From NCBI RefSeq assembly GCF_003054055.1, contig NZ_QBKI01000002.1, positions 620,001 to 684,000 of the forward strand: a DNA stretch of 64,000 nucleotides, in the 5' to 3' direction. Both the position numbers and the translations under genes were made by a program. Positions 41,839-50,308 of this stretch are shown piece after piece. Every line of letters starts with the position of its first letter. Positions within the stretch are counted from its first letter, which is position 1. The stretch comes from Pontibacter mucosus. GTDB lineage: Bacteria; Bacteroidota; Bacteroidia; Cytophagales; Hymenobacteraceae. Below the pieces are notes generated by a model that saw nothing but the letters and a program-made list of their open reading frames with translations, made no database searches and had not been told where the DNA came from.

Positions 41839-42702
41839 ATGAACCCTTTTGTATTAGGAGTTGACATTGGTGGCACCCATATTACGGCGGCTACTGTGGA
41901 TATGAAATCGAGAGTGCTGCTGCCCCAGTCTCAGGTGCGGGAGCATATTAACGCCGCTGGCTCTGTAGAAGAAATCACGACAGCCTGGGCAGGGGCGATG
42001 CAGGCGGCTATGACTAAAAGTAATAAGCCGGTACGGCAAATCGGCATCGCCATGCCAGGGCCATTCGACTACGCCAATGGCATTGCGCTGATGCAGGGGC
42101 AGGGCAAGTATGACGAGCTGTATGGCGTGGATGTGATTGCCCTGGTAGCCGACAAACTCGGCCTCAACAAATCAGCTATCCGGACCTTGAACGACGCCGC
42201 CTGCTTTCTGCAGGGAGAGGTGTTTGGAGGAGCCGCACAAGGTTATGGCAGAGCCATCGGCATGACGCTGGGAACCGGGCTGGGCACCGCCAGGTATAAA
42301 AATGGGCTGGCCGAGGACGCCGATCTGTGGAAAACACCCTTCGGGGAAAGTATAGCCGAGGAGTACCTGAGCTCGAGGTGGTTTGTGAAGCGCTATACTG
42401 AGCTAACAGGAAAACAGCTGCCCCATGTAAAGGCGATGGTGGACAGCCTGCCGCAGGAGCCGGTGGTGGGGGCGATTTTCCGTGAGTTTGGCGAGAACCT
42501 GGCCAAGTTTCTGGTGCCCTTTATCCAAGAGGCGACGCCGGAGGTGCTGGTGCTAGGCGGCAATATCAGCAAGGCCTACGCCCTTTTTGAGCCCGCCCTG
42601 CAGCAGGGACTGGCGCAGGAAAACAGTTTGATTCCAATTAAAACGGCTATACTTGGCGAAGAGGCTGCGCTGCTGGGCGCGGCTAGTTTGTGGGTGGAGT
42701 AG
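41839..42702 (+). CDS. ROK-family sugar kinase without the zinc motif
   Basis: A 287-aa ASKHA-fold kinase. ATP-binding phosphate 1 motif is VLGVDIGGTHITAATVD, followed by IGIAMPGPFDY, the catalytic Asp of TLNDAACF, and phosphate 2 motif GMTLGTGLGTA; the adenosine motif is VLVLGGNISKAY. The ROK zinc signature CxCGxxGCxE is missing: after the phosphate 2 region the sequence continues DADLWKTPFGESIAEEYLSS with no cysteines. ROK members lacking this motif include some sugar and N-acetylmannosamine kinases; substrate is unknown. A C-family repeat begins right after the stop. Confidence 0.85.
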   Translation: MNPFVLGVDIGGTHITAATVDMKSRVLLPQSQVREHINAAGSVEEITTAWAGAMQAAMTKSNKPVRQIGIAMPGPFDYANGIALMQGQGKYDELYGVDVIALVADKLGLNKSAIRTLNDAACFLQGEVFGGAAQGYGRAIGMTLGTGLGTARYKNGLAEDADLWKTPFGESIAEEYLSSRWFVKRYTELTGKQLPHVKAMVDSLPQEPVVGAIFREFGENLAKFLVPFIQEATPEVLVLGGNISKAYALFEPALQQGLAQENSLIPIKTAILGEEAALLGAASLWVE

Positions 42703-42707
42703 AACTT

Positions 42708-42799
42708 ACCCCACCCCGGCCCTCCCCTAAGAACAGGGGAGGGAGTTTGGCAGTGCCGGGTCCAACCACCCCTTGCCCCTCCTTAGCCAAGGAGGGGAG
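42708..42799. repeat. C-family composite repeat
   Basis: Matches 28008-28102 and 57955-58039 almost throughout. Faces an inverted copy at 43192-43242. Confidence 0.8.
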
Positions 42800-43032
42800 C
42801 CTATGATTACTGAGGCTGAAGTATAAGTTTATAGTTGAGGCTATTGCGCGGGCAGCTTGCGACGTGTTTCTATACACCCCCAGCCCCTACCAAGAGGGGA
42901 ATTATCTACAGACGATTAACATCCCCCTGCCCCATTAAAGAGAGGGACTTTGGCTATTCAGTTCTGCAGAAACTGTCCCCTTGAGGGGACCATAGGGGTG
43001 TTTACTTTTAGCGAAAACTTTTACTCCTGGCC

Positions 43033-43178
43033 TTACACCCCTGTAGTCCCCTCAAGGGGACAATCCTGCTTTTACAGTTTTACAGGTATTTGTCAAATAG
43101 TCTAGGGTAGCACTTAAAAGAGAGAACAGAAGAAGTGGTAATCAAAACTGTCCCCTTGAGGGGACTACAGGGGTGTAA
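43033..43178. mobile_element. 146-bp MITE-like repeat, copy 2
   Basis: Same length as 28270-28415. Arms read CTGTAGTCC and GGACTACAG here and CTATGGTCC and GGACCATAG there, so both positions that differ in the left arm are matched by changes in the right arm. Core is GC-poor and noncoding. Confidence 0.8.
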
Positions 43179-43191
43179 TCGTTTAAAAAAT

Positions 43192-43242
43192 TCCCCTCCT
43201 TGGCTAAGGAGGGGTTAGGGGTGGTTGGACCCGGCACTGCAG
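43192..43242. repeat. C-family repeat, inverted copy
   Basis: CCCCTCCTTGGCTAAGGAGG hairpin followed by GGTTAGGGGTGGTTGGACCC. Together with the 42708 copy it brackets the MITE. Confidence 0.75.
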
Positions 43243-43246
43243 AAAC

Positions 43247-43294
43247 GCGGACTTGGAAGTCCGCAGCAGTGGTTCCGGACATGGATGTCCGGAA
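43247..43294. repeat. E-family double palindrome, copy 2
   Basis: Same adjacent hairpins as 16945-16995, differing by few bases. Confidence 0.8.
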
Positions 43295-43369
43295 CAGCTA
43301 TACTTTTAAATGAATAGCTAAAGTATAAAGCATAGCCGAAGTTTAAGACAAGGCTTTGCAAGCCAATCC

Positions 43370-45175
43370 CTACTTATACATAGCCCCAATCAAACCCTCA
43401 TACTTCTGCATAATCACCTTCCGTTTCAGTTTGAGGGTTGGGGTGAGTTCGCCGTTGCTGATCGTCCAGTGGTGCGGGAGGAGCTCGAAGCGCTTCACCT
43501 GCTCCACGGGGTTGAAAAACTGGTTGTAGTGGTTGATGGCTTCCTTGATGAGCGTGCGCACCTGCTTGTCCTGGGCAGCGGCATCGTCGCCGGGGTAGGG
43601 CAGGCCTTGCTTGGCGTACCATTCCTTCAGGGCATGAAAAGCAGGCACAACCAGCGCCCCCACATACTTTTGCAAGTCACCCACCACCATGATCTGCTCA
43701 ATCCAGTGGCTCTCCACCATCTTGTTCTCAATGGGCTGTGGCGCGACGTACTTGCCGCCGCTGGTTTTAAAGAGCTCCTTCTTGCGGTCTGTAATCTTCA
43801 GAAATTTGCCGTCTACCATGGTGCCGATGTCGCCGGTGTGCAGCCACTCGCCCGAGATTACTTCTGCTGTCAGGTCAGGGCGTTTGTAGTAGCCCAGCAT
43901 CACGTTGGGGCCTTTGCAGAGAATCTCTCCGTCCTCGGCAATCTTTACTTCCACACCTTCCAAGAGCGGGCCTACGGTGCCAAACATGCGGTTCTTTTCC
44001 GGATAGCGGTTACCGCTGATGATAGGGGAGGCCTCGGTCAGCCCGTACCCTTCCTGAATCACAACGCCGGCTGCGGTGAACACCTTGAGCAAACGCACCT
44101 GGCAGGCGGCCGCTCCGGTGATGATGGCTTTCACCTCGCCGCCCAGCGCCTGTCGCCATTTACTGAAGATGAGCTTGTCGGCCAGGGCCAGTTGCAGACG
44201 GTAATTTATAGGTTGCGGCTGGTTTATCTCAAAGCGCTCGGCCAGGCCTAGAGCCCAGAAAAACAGCTTTTTCTTGGTGCCGGTGAGGGCGTTGCCTTTG
44301 GCCAGGATGGTTTCGTATACTTTCTCCAGTACGCGCGGCACCGTGGTGAAAAGCGTGGGTTTTACCTCCCGCAGGTTCTCGCCAATTTTCTCCATCCCCT
44401 CAGCATAGTAAATGGACACCCCGCAGTAGAAGTAGCAGTAGGTGGCCATGCGCTCGAAGGCGTGGTTGAGGGGCAGGAAGCTGAGCGCGCGTTTGCCGCG
44501 TACCCCAATCTCCTCGATAATCTTGGCGCTGCCGAACACGTTGCTCACAATATTGCGGTGCGAAAGCATTACGCCCTTCGGCACCCCGGTGGTACCGGAA
44601 GTATAAAGTATGGTCGCCAGTTCTTCCTCGCCAATGGCCTCGCGGCGCTTGTTTACCTCTTGCTCCGCCTCCGGCGTGAGGGGCGAAAGTAATTCGGTCC
44701 AGCTTTTGGCGTGGGGTACCGGCTTGAAAGTATAAATCTCCTGCAGGTCGGGCAGGGCATGGGTAATTTCCTGCAGCTTCTCATAGAGCGCCGCATCTCC
44801 TACAAAAACTACTTTAGCACCAGAGTCGCTAAGTATAAATTTGAGCTCGCTGTGGTTGATGTTCGGGTACACGGGCACCGACACGGCCCCTGTCTGCTGA
44901 ATGCCCAGGTCCACTATCATCCACTCGGGGCAGTTCTGGCTGAGGATGGCTACCTTGTCCCGTCCCTCGGGGGAGCCGTCGCCGCTGGAGAGGCCCATGC
45001 CCAGCAGGGCTGCGCTGATTTGGTTGGCCATGTCGCGCACCTGCTCGGTGCTGTACGTGCGCCAGACGCCGTTTTCCTTGGCGCACAGCATGTCCGGCAG
45101 CGGGAAGTGCTCGAGTTGGTAACTAACACAGTCGAAGAGGCGTTTGGGCGTGGGCCCCGGGTTATTAGCTTGCAT
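43370..45175 (-). CDS. Long-chain acyl-CoA synthetase (AMP-forming)
   Basis: A 601-aa ANL-superfamily enzyme that activates fatty acids to acyl-CoA through an acyl-AMP intermediate. The P-loop is ILYTSGTTGVPKGVMLSHRN, the A5 core is IQEGYGLTEASPIIS, the A7-A8 region is GEWLHTGDIGTMVDGKFLKITDRKKELFKTSGGKY, and the C-terminal catalytic Lys is in NGELTPTLKLKRKVI. The length and N-terminal LEHFPLPDMLCAKENGVWRTYSTEQVRDMANQIS match bacterial FadD/FACL proteins. It starts 13 bp after an ABC ATPase gene, so it is probably co-transcribed with it. Confidence 0.93.
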   Translation of the reverse strand: MQANNPGPTPKRLFDCVSYQLEHFPLPDMLCAKENGVWRTYSTEQVRDMANQISAALLGMGLSSGDGSPEGRDKVAILSQNCPEWMIVDLGIQQTGAVSVPVYPNINHSELKFILSDSGAKVVFVGDAALYEKLQEITHALPDLQEIYTFKPVPHAKSWTELLSPLTPEAEQEVNKRREAIGEEELATILYTSGTTGVPKGVMLSHRNIVSNVFGSAKIIEEIGVRGKRALSFLPLNHAFERMATYCYFYCGVSIYYAEGMEKIGENLREVKPTLFTTVPRVLEKVYETILAKGNALTGTKKKLFFWALGLAERFEINQPQPINYRLQLALADKLIFSKWRQALGGEVKAIITGAAACQVRLLKVFTAAGVVIQEGYGLTEASPIISGNRYPEKNRMFGTVGPLLEGVEVKIAEDGEILCKGPNVMLGYYKRPDLTAEVISGEWLHTGDIGTMVDGKFLKITDRKKELFKTSGGKYVAPQPIENKMVESHWIEQIMVVGDLQKYVGALVVPAFHALKEWYAKQGLPYPGDDAAAQDKQVRTLIKEAINHYNQFFNPVEQVKRFELLPHHWTISNGELTPTLKLKRKVIMQKYEGLIGAMYK

Positions 45176-45188
45176 CTGGTGCTATACG

Positions 45189-46172
45189 TTAAACAAACCA
45201 CACCGACTCCGGCTCCAGCGATACTTGCACGGCATCGCCGGCACGGAAGCCGTTCTCCCATACTTTGGCTTTGACCACATCATGGGGCAATTGTACCTCC
45301 ACCTCATAGAAACTGCCAAAGAAATGTATACTGTTTACTTCACCTGACAGCGCCTTGTTACCTTCAGTAGTAAGCTTTAGCCTTTCAGGCCGCACCAGCA
45401 GGCTTTTGCCTTCCGGATTCAGGTTGTATAATGTCGCAAAGGCACTGGTACCCTCGTCGCTTAAAAGGTTGTAGCCCCCGAAAAGCGCAGCCGTGTACTC
45501 GTTTGCCGGCTGTCGGTACACCTGCTCGGGTGTGCCCTGTTGCTGCAGCTCCCCATCTTTCAACACCACCAGCTCGTCGGCCCAGGAGAGGGTGTCGTGC
45601 GGGTCGTGGGAGATGAGGGTGCAGGTGATATCAAGCGCTTCGCTGATGTCGCGGAGCACCTCCTTAAGTATACTTTTATGGGCGGTGTCGAGGTTGGAGA
45701 AAGGCTCATCGAGCAGTAGCAGGCGCGGGGCGGTGCTGAGCAGGCGGGCCAGGGCGATGCGCTGGCGCTCCCCGCCCGAGAGCTGGTTCGTCCGGCGGGA
45801 CAGCAGGTGGTCTACACGGCAAATCTCGTACAAAAAGTCTGCCCCCTCGCCCGAAAGGGCATTCGCATACTTGAGCACCTGCTCCACGCGCAGCGAGTGC
45901 GGCAGCTCAAAGTGCTGTGAGAGGTAGGCAATTCCAGGATGACCGGGCACGAGTTTATCCGCCGGGCCAATCACACGTTTGCCCTCAAAAAAAATGGTGC
46001 CGGCAGAAGGTTCCACCAGTCCGGCAATCACTTTGAGCAGGGTGCTTTTGCCAGCGCCCGTTTCCCCGGCAATGGCTACCTTGCGGAATTCCTCCTGGGT
46101 GAAGCTGATGTTCTTAAGGATGGTTTTACCTACCTCCTCTACAGAGATACCGGTAACGTCTAAAAAGCTCAT
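45189..46172 (-). CDS. ABC transporter ATP-binding protein with TOBE-like C-terminus (PotA/CysA class), no permease nearby
   Basis: ATG 46172 starts MSFLDVTGISVEEVGKTILKNISF; the longer frame to 46208 adds 12 residues without support. Walker A GETGAGKST, Q-loop YLSQHFELP, signature LSGGERQRIALARLL, Walker B LLLLDEPFSNLD and H-loop LISHD are intact. After residue ~235 comes a TOBE-like domain (SLLVRPERLKLTTEGNKALSGEVNSIHFFGSFYEVEVQLP), typical of importers of anions or polyamines. No permease or binding protein lies next to it; the downstream acyl-CoA synthetase is 13 bp away. Substrate unknown. Confidence 0.9.
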   Translation of the reverse strand: MSFLDVTGISVEEVGKTILKNISFTQEEFRKVAIAGETGAGKSTLLKVIAGLVEPSAGTIFFEGKRVIGPADKLVPGHPGIAYLSQHFELPHSLRVEQVLKYANALSGEGADFLYEICRVDHLLSRRTNQLSGGERQRIALARLLSTAPRLLLLDEPFSNLDTAHKSILKEVLRDISEALDITCTLISHDPHDTLSWADELVVLKDGELQQQGTPEQVYRQPANEYTAALFGGYNLLSDEGTSAFATLYNLNPEGKSLLVRPERLKLTTEGNKALSGEVNSIHFFGSFYEVEVQLPHDVVKAKVWENGFRAGDAVQVSLEPESVWFV

Positions 46173-46638
46173 GTATAACGAGGGGCAATAAATCTGAAAT
46201 GCATGCATTAACTAAAGACAAAGGTACTGCAAAGGCATAAGCTTTCCCATCTCCAGATAGGATTTGGCAGGGGAGGTTACGGGCTTAAACCCTTATTATG
46301 CCCCAAAGCTTTTCTGGAAAAAGCCGAGATTCTGTAGAATTGTCCCCTTGAGGACAACCTAAAGTGAGAGCTTTAGAGTTGCGAGCATCGCTCAACAGGG
46401 GTGTAAAGCTACGGAGCAGGCCCCTTGGGTGCGCAAAACGGGGGTGCAAGCAGGTGTAACTACCCCTATTGAGCGCTGCTCGCAAGTTTCGAACTCCCGT
46501 TCTCACTTGTCCTCAAGGGGATAGTTCCTTATTGCACTTGGCTCCGGGCCGCTCAAAAGGCTGAATCTGAAAAAGATATGGGATAGGATAAGGTTTATAC
46601 TTTGCGGATAATGCTGCAAAAGTATACTTTAAGCAGGC
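46173..46638. repeat. Spacer with facing B/G-family repeats
   Basis: Two long B-type arms face each other: 46339-46410 and 46458-46528, each with TGTCC(CC)TTGAGGA and an extension ending TCGCAAGTTTCGAAC-like. Outside them nothing is recognised; heptamers near 46596 and 46620. Confidence 0.7.
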
Positions 46639-47031
46639 TCAGGCGTTCAACCAGGCAAGCGCTTCTTCCATGGTATAAAAGCTGCGTACGGAAAAAGCAT
46701 CTTTTACCTCATCGGCTGCCTTTTCGGCTGCTTTCTCGCGGTAACCCTGGCCGGTCGTAAGCCTGGCAAGCTTCTGAAGGCGCGTCGAACTCAGGTCTTT
46801 GGCAAACTGGTCTACAATGACGCTGTATTCCTGCTCAGGCAGCGTAACGGTAGACTTTCTGGAGTCTGCCAAAAGCTTCTTAATGTCGTAGTTCCTGACG
46901 GTGTTAATCAACTCTGCTAAGATAAAGCGCAGCTCATAAAGCGTGTAGTCATGTATATTGGGCCACTCTACAAAGAGGGTGTCGGTAGTGGGATTGAATT
47001 CGAGCCTGATGAACTGGTTAGGTATTAGCAT
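46639..47031 (-). CDS. STAS/SpoIIAA-like protein
   Basis: A 130-aa cytoplasmic protein. FIRLEFNPTTDTLFVEWPN starts a beta strand pair, then LYELRFILAELINTVRNYDIKKLLADSRKSTVTLPEQEY, ending SVRSFYTMEEALAWLNA. This alternating beta-alpha layout with 'LLADSR' and the terminal 'F.....AL.WL' matches STAS/SpoIIAA-like stand-alone proteins of Bacteroidota, which often end in the same 'EEAL.WL' helix. The phosphorylatable Ser of true anti-sigma antagonists cannot be assigned. Single gene; no partner kinase nearby. Confidence 0.6.
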   Translation of the reverse strand: MLIPNQFIRLEFNPTTDTLFVEWPNIHDYTLYELRFILAELINTVRNYDIKKLLADSRKSTVTLPEQEYSVIVDQFAKDLSSTRLQKLARLTTGQGYREKAAEKAADEVKDAFSVRSFYTMEEALAWLNA

Positions 47032-47170
47032 CGGTTTTTCTGAAATAGGAAAGGGGCAAAGATAAGCCGCAGCTTAAATTTATCACAGGAAAAATACTGT
47101 TTTCTCCTTCAGAAGTTCAGGGTATTTGCGTCAGCCCCTTCAGGAATAGAAACCGCTTCCCGCTTAAAAT

Positions 47171-48232
47171 CTACTGCTGTTTCCCATCTGAGCTCTGTTG
47201 CTTTGCCACCGCCTTTTTTACGGCCGGCGCTACCACCGTGCCCAGCAGCTCGATGGCGTGCAGCATTTTCTTGTGCGGCAGCGTGCCCACGCTGAATTGC
47301 AGCAGGAAACGGGTGTTGCCGAAAAGCTCGTACTCATACAGAATCTTATCGATGACCTGCTGCGGACTGCCCACCAGCAGCGAGCCCTGCGGCTGGCGCA
47401 TCATTTCATAATGCTCCCGGCTCATCGGCGACCAGCCCCGCTCGCGCCCCAGCTTGCTCATTACCTGGGCATAAGGCCCGTAAAATTCATCTGCCGCCTT
47501 CTGGGAATCTTCCGAAATATAGCCGTGCGAGTTGATGGCCAGCTGAAACTTGGCCGGGTCGTGGCCTGCCTTTTTATAGGTTTCCTTGTAGAGGTCGGTG
47601 AAAGGCACAAAGCGGTCGGGCATGCCGCCGATGATGGCCAGCGCCATGGGCAAACCTAGGCTTGCCGCTCGCACCACGGAGGCCGGCGTGCCGCCCACGG
47701 CAATCCAGATGGGCAGCTCTGGCCCGTAAGGTCTGGGGTAAACGCCCCGGTTTTTGATGGACAGGCGGTGTTTGCCTTCCCAGGTCACGTGTTCGTGCTT
47801 GTTGAGCTCCAGCAGCAGCTCCAGCTTCTCGGTGAAAAGGGTGTCGTAATCCTTCAGGTCGTAGCCAAACAGCGGAAAAGACTCGATAAAGGAACCGCGG
47901 CCAGCCATAATCTCGGCGCGACCTTTGGAAAGCAGGTCTACGTGGGCAAAATCCTGGAACACCCGCACCGGGTCGTCGGAGCTAAGTACCGTAACCGCAC
48001 TGGAAAGTTTGATGTTCTTGGTGCGGACAGCGGCGGCAGCCAACACCACGGCCGGCGAGGAAACCAGGTAATCGGAGCGGTGGTGCTCGCCGATGCCAAA
48101 TACGTCCAGGCCCAGCTGGTCGGCCAGCTCAATTTCCTCTAACAGGTTACTGAGTCTTTCCTGTGGACTTAACAGGTTGCCGTTTGTGGGGTCCGGGGTA
48201 TTTTCAACGAAGGTGGTGATGCCGATTTCCAT
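47171..48232 (-). CDS. LLM-class (luciferase-like) flavin-dependent oxidoreductase
   Basis: Start ATG 48232 gives [15 protein letters not shown]; the frame continues far upstream to 49129 only as antisense of the pirin gene. The 353-aa protein is a bacterial-luciferase-like TIM barrel: [74 protein letters not shown], then [22 protein letters not shown] and [18 protein letters not shown]2 (or F420) is the usual cofactor; substrate unknown. Divergent from pirin with about 200 bp between starts. Confidence 0.92.
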   Translation of the reverse strand: MEIGITTFVENTPDPTNGNLLSPQERLSNLLEEIELADQLGLDVFGIGEHHRSDYLVSSPAVVLAAAAVRTKNIKLSSAVTVLSSDDPVRVFQDFAHVDLLSKGRAEIMAGRGSFIESFPLFGYDLKDYDTLFTEKLELLLELNKHEHVTWEGKHRLSIKNRGVYPRPYGPELPIWIAVGGTPASVVRAASLGLPMALAIIGGMPDRFVPFTDLYKETYKKAGHDPAKFQLAINSHGYISEDSQKAADEFYGPYAQVMSKLGRERGWSPMSREHYEMMRQPQGSLLVGSPQQVIDKILYEYELFGNTRFLLQFSVGTLPHKKMLHAIELLGTVVAPAVKKAVAKQQSSDGKQQ

Positions 48233-48427
48233 ACGATATCTATACTTGGGTTTTACAAGGGAACTGGTGCAAACTATAAAATCTGAGCAGAAGTATAAAA
48301 CAATAGCTACCTGTGCGCTGTCTTTTAACTTTACTTTCTGCCAGACCTTTTCATTCTTTAAAAGCAAACAGGAGGTGAAATTGTTTTGTAGCTTTAATCC
48401 ACCACCCCTAAAACGTATCAGACCACT

Positions 48428-49342
48428 ATGCTCGACATCGTTATAGAAGCCCGAAAAGCCGCCATCGCTCCCGGCATGAGCGTGCGCCGCATCTTGCCGT
48501 TCCGCCTGCGCCGCATGGTGGGGCCCTTCATCTTCATGGACCACGCCGGGCCGGTGGATGTGCAGCCGGAGCTGATGCACAACATGGACGTGCTGCCGCA
48601 TCCGCACATCGGCCTCTCCACGGTCAGCTACCTTTTTGGCGGCCAGGTAACGCACCGCGACAGCCTGGGCGTGGAGCAGGTGATTCGGCCGGGCGAGGTG
48701 AACTGGATGACGGCCGGCAGCGGCATTGCCCACTCCGAGCGCTTTGAGGACCCCGCCACGCTGGCCGGCGGTGAGCTGGAGATGATTCAGACCTGGGTGG
48801 CCCTGCCGGAAAAGGACGAGGAATCGGCGCCTGCCTTTACCAACTATAAACCAGAGCAGCTTCCGGTGTTTACCGATACGGGCGTGTGGATGCGCCTGAT
48901 TGCCGGGCATGCCTACGGGCTGCAGAGTCATGTGAAAACCCATTCGCCCATGTTTTACCTGCACGTGGTGCTGGAGCCCGGCGCCAAATTCGGACTGCCC
49001 AGGGAGCATGCGGAGCGCGGTATCTACGTGGCCAAGGGAAGTATAGAAATAGCCGGCCGAACCTATACCGTGGGGCAGATGCTGGTCTTTAACAAGGAGG
49101 CAAGTCCGGTGATACGGGCCAAAGAACACACGACGCTGATGCTGCTGGGAGGTGAGCCGCTGGGCGAGCGCTACATCTGGTGGAATTTCGTCTCGTCTAG
49201 AAAAGACCGCATCGAGCAGGCAAAAGCCGATTGGAAGGAGGGTCGCATCCTGTTGCCGCCTTCCGATAACCTGGAGTACGTGCCCTTGCCGGAGGATAAA
49301 TCAAAGCCGGCGGAAGGTCCCGCGCCGCAGGCGCTTTCGTAA
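48428..49342 (+). CDS. Pirin family protein
   Basis: A 304-aa bicupin. The N-terminal cupin has the metal-binding pattern [27 protein letters not shown] with His residues and a later Glu in the HSERFE region ([13 protein letters not shown]). The C-terminal cupin ([47 protein letters not shown]) follows. Iron-binding pirins can act as quercetinases or as transcription cofactors; the role here is unknown. The AraC-type regulator gene begins 90 bp downstream on the same strand, followed by a membrane protein. Confidence 0.93.
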   Translation: MLDIVIEARKAAIAPGMSVRRILPFRLRRMVGPFIFMDHAGPVDVQPELMHNMDVLPHPHIGLSTVSYLFGGQVTHRDSLGVEQVIRPGEVNWMTAGSGIAHSERFEDPATLAGGELEMIQTWVALPEKDEESAPAFTNYKPEQLPVFTDTGVWMRLIAGHAYGLQSHVKTHSPMFYLHVVLEPGAKFGLPREHAERGIYVAKGSIEIAGRTYTVGQMLVFNKEASPVIRAKEHTTLMLLGGEPLGERYIWWNFVSSRKDRIEQAKADWKEGRILLPPSDNLEYVPLPEDKSKPAEGPAPQALS

Positions 49343-49432
49343 GAAGGGTTTCGGGTTGCAAACCAGACGGCGATTTGCTTTGTTAGCGGTTTATACTTCT
49401 GCCAAACCTTCATCTATCACCGAATCACCCGC

Positions 49433-50260
49433 ATGATAGCACCTCCTGATTTGTTCCGGCTGCAGCAGCTCCGTTGCAGCGCTTTTTGCCAGCCCGCCAC
49501 CTCCGAGTTTTACAACATCCTGCTGCTGGAGGGCAGTGGCCAGCTTAGCCTGGATTTTACGGAGTATACGTTTGAGGGGAAGATAGCCCTGTTTACCTCA
49601 CCTTATCAGCACCTGAGCATCAGCAGCACATCAGATGTAGAGGTGGAGCAGCTCACCTTTCACGGCGATTTTTACTGCATCGAGTACCATAAAAACGAAG
49701 TGGCCTGCAACGGACTGCTGTTCAATAACCTCTACAGCCGGCCCTTCATTAACTTAAAAGACAACGAGCTGCACCAGGTATTAGACAAGCTGCGGGGGGA
49801 GATTGAAAAGAACGAGGCCTACTCCGAGCCGGTGCTGCGAACTTATCTGCAACTCATCCTGGCCATCGCCAGCCGGGTGAAGCGGCAGCAACAGCTCGAT
49901 GCCGCCGTCGCCCCAAACCCGATGGAGAAGTTCAGGGAGCTGCTGGAGCAGCACTTTCTCACCGAGCGAACCATCACCTTCTACGCCCAGGAAATGGCGC
50001 TTTCGCCGGGCGCTTTCTCCCGTAAGTGCCGGTTATACTTTGGCAAGTCGCCCTCGCAACTGTTGCAGGACAGGGTGGTGCTGGAGGCCAAAAAGCAGCT
50101 GCACCTTACGCACAAAAGTATAAAGGAGGTGGCCGTGGTCCTGAACTTCGACGACGAGCATTATTTCAGCCGCTTCTTTAAAAAGCATACAGGCGTGTCG
50201 CCCACGCTGTTCCGGGAGAAGGTGGGTATCTCGGTGGTGGCAGATTTGTCCATGAGATAG
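49433..50260 (+). CDS. AraC-family transcriptional regulator
   Basis: A 275-aa regulator. The N-terminal half is a cupin-like sensing domain (FYNILLLEGSGQLSLDFTEYTFEGKIALFTSPYQHLSIS). The C-terminal double HTH is RTITFYAQEMALSPGAFSRKCRLYFGKSPSQLLQDRVVLEAKKQLHLTHKSIKEVAVVLNFDDEHYFSRFFKKHTGVSPTLFR, a clear AraC/XylS domain. It lies just upstream of an RclC-like gene, and two 8-bp direct repeats 21 bp apart sit at its 3' end, which suits AraC-type operators. The inducer is unknown; a reactive-chlorine-like signal is possible by analogy to RclR. Confidence 0.93.
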   Translation: MIAPPDLFRLQQLRCSAFCQPATSEFYNILLLEGSGQLSLDFTEYTFEGKIALFTSPYQHLSISSTSDVEVEQLTFHGDFYCIEYHKNEVACNGLLFNNLYSRPFINLKDNELHQVLDKLRGEIEKNEAYSEPVLRTYLQLILAIASRVKRQQQLDAAVAPNPMEKFRELLEQHFLTERTITFYAQEMALSPGAFSRKCRLYFGKSPSQLLQDRVVLEAKKQLHLTHKSIKEVAVVLNFDDEHYFSRFFKKHTGVSPTLFREKVGISVVADLSMR

Positions 50261-50275
50261 AAAAATATGTCCATG
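50247..50275. promoter_or_regulatory. Direct repeat TGTCCATG x2 (candidate AraC operator)
   Basis: TGTCCATG at 50247-50254 and again at 50268-50275, start-to-start 21 bp (two helical turns). The upstream half lies inside the AraC gene's 3' end; the downstream half abuts the -33 element. Confidence 0.6.
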
Positions 50276-50304
50276 TTGCCGGGACAAAGTATAAAGTAGG
50301 TTTG
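50276..50304 (+). promoter_or_regulatory. Candidate Bacteroidota promoter (TTG / TAGGTTTG)
   Basis: TTG at 50276-50278 and TAGGTTTG at 50297-50304 (TAnnTTTG consensus) are 18 bp apart. The transcription start would fall at or next to the ATG at 50309, so the mRNA may be leaderless. An AAGTATA lies in the spacer. Confidence 0.5.
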
Positions 50305-50308
50305 CAAC

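Larger units (their letters stand above)
42703..43369. repeat. Gene-free repeat island
   Basis: Order: C composite (42708-42799), C/B fragments (42875-42955), B arm (42967-43004), 146-bp MITE-like unit (43033-43178), inverted C (43192-43242), E palindromes (43247-43294), AAGTATA cluster (43301-43345). A 64-codon frame (42683-42877) is repeat DNA. The order C - B/MITE - inverted C parallels that of 28008-28528. Confidence 0.8.

Noticed and set aside
44459-45274. Plus-strand ORFs over the acyl-CoA synthetase
   Set aside because: Antisense shadows caused by GC-rich third codon positions.
48233-49129. N-terminal extension of the LLM oxidoreductase frame
   Set aside because: Antisense to the pirin gene; family homology begins at MEIGITTF (48232).
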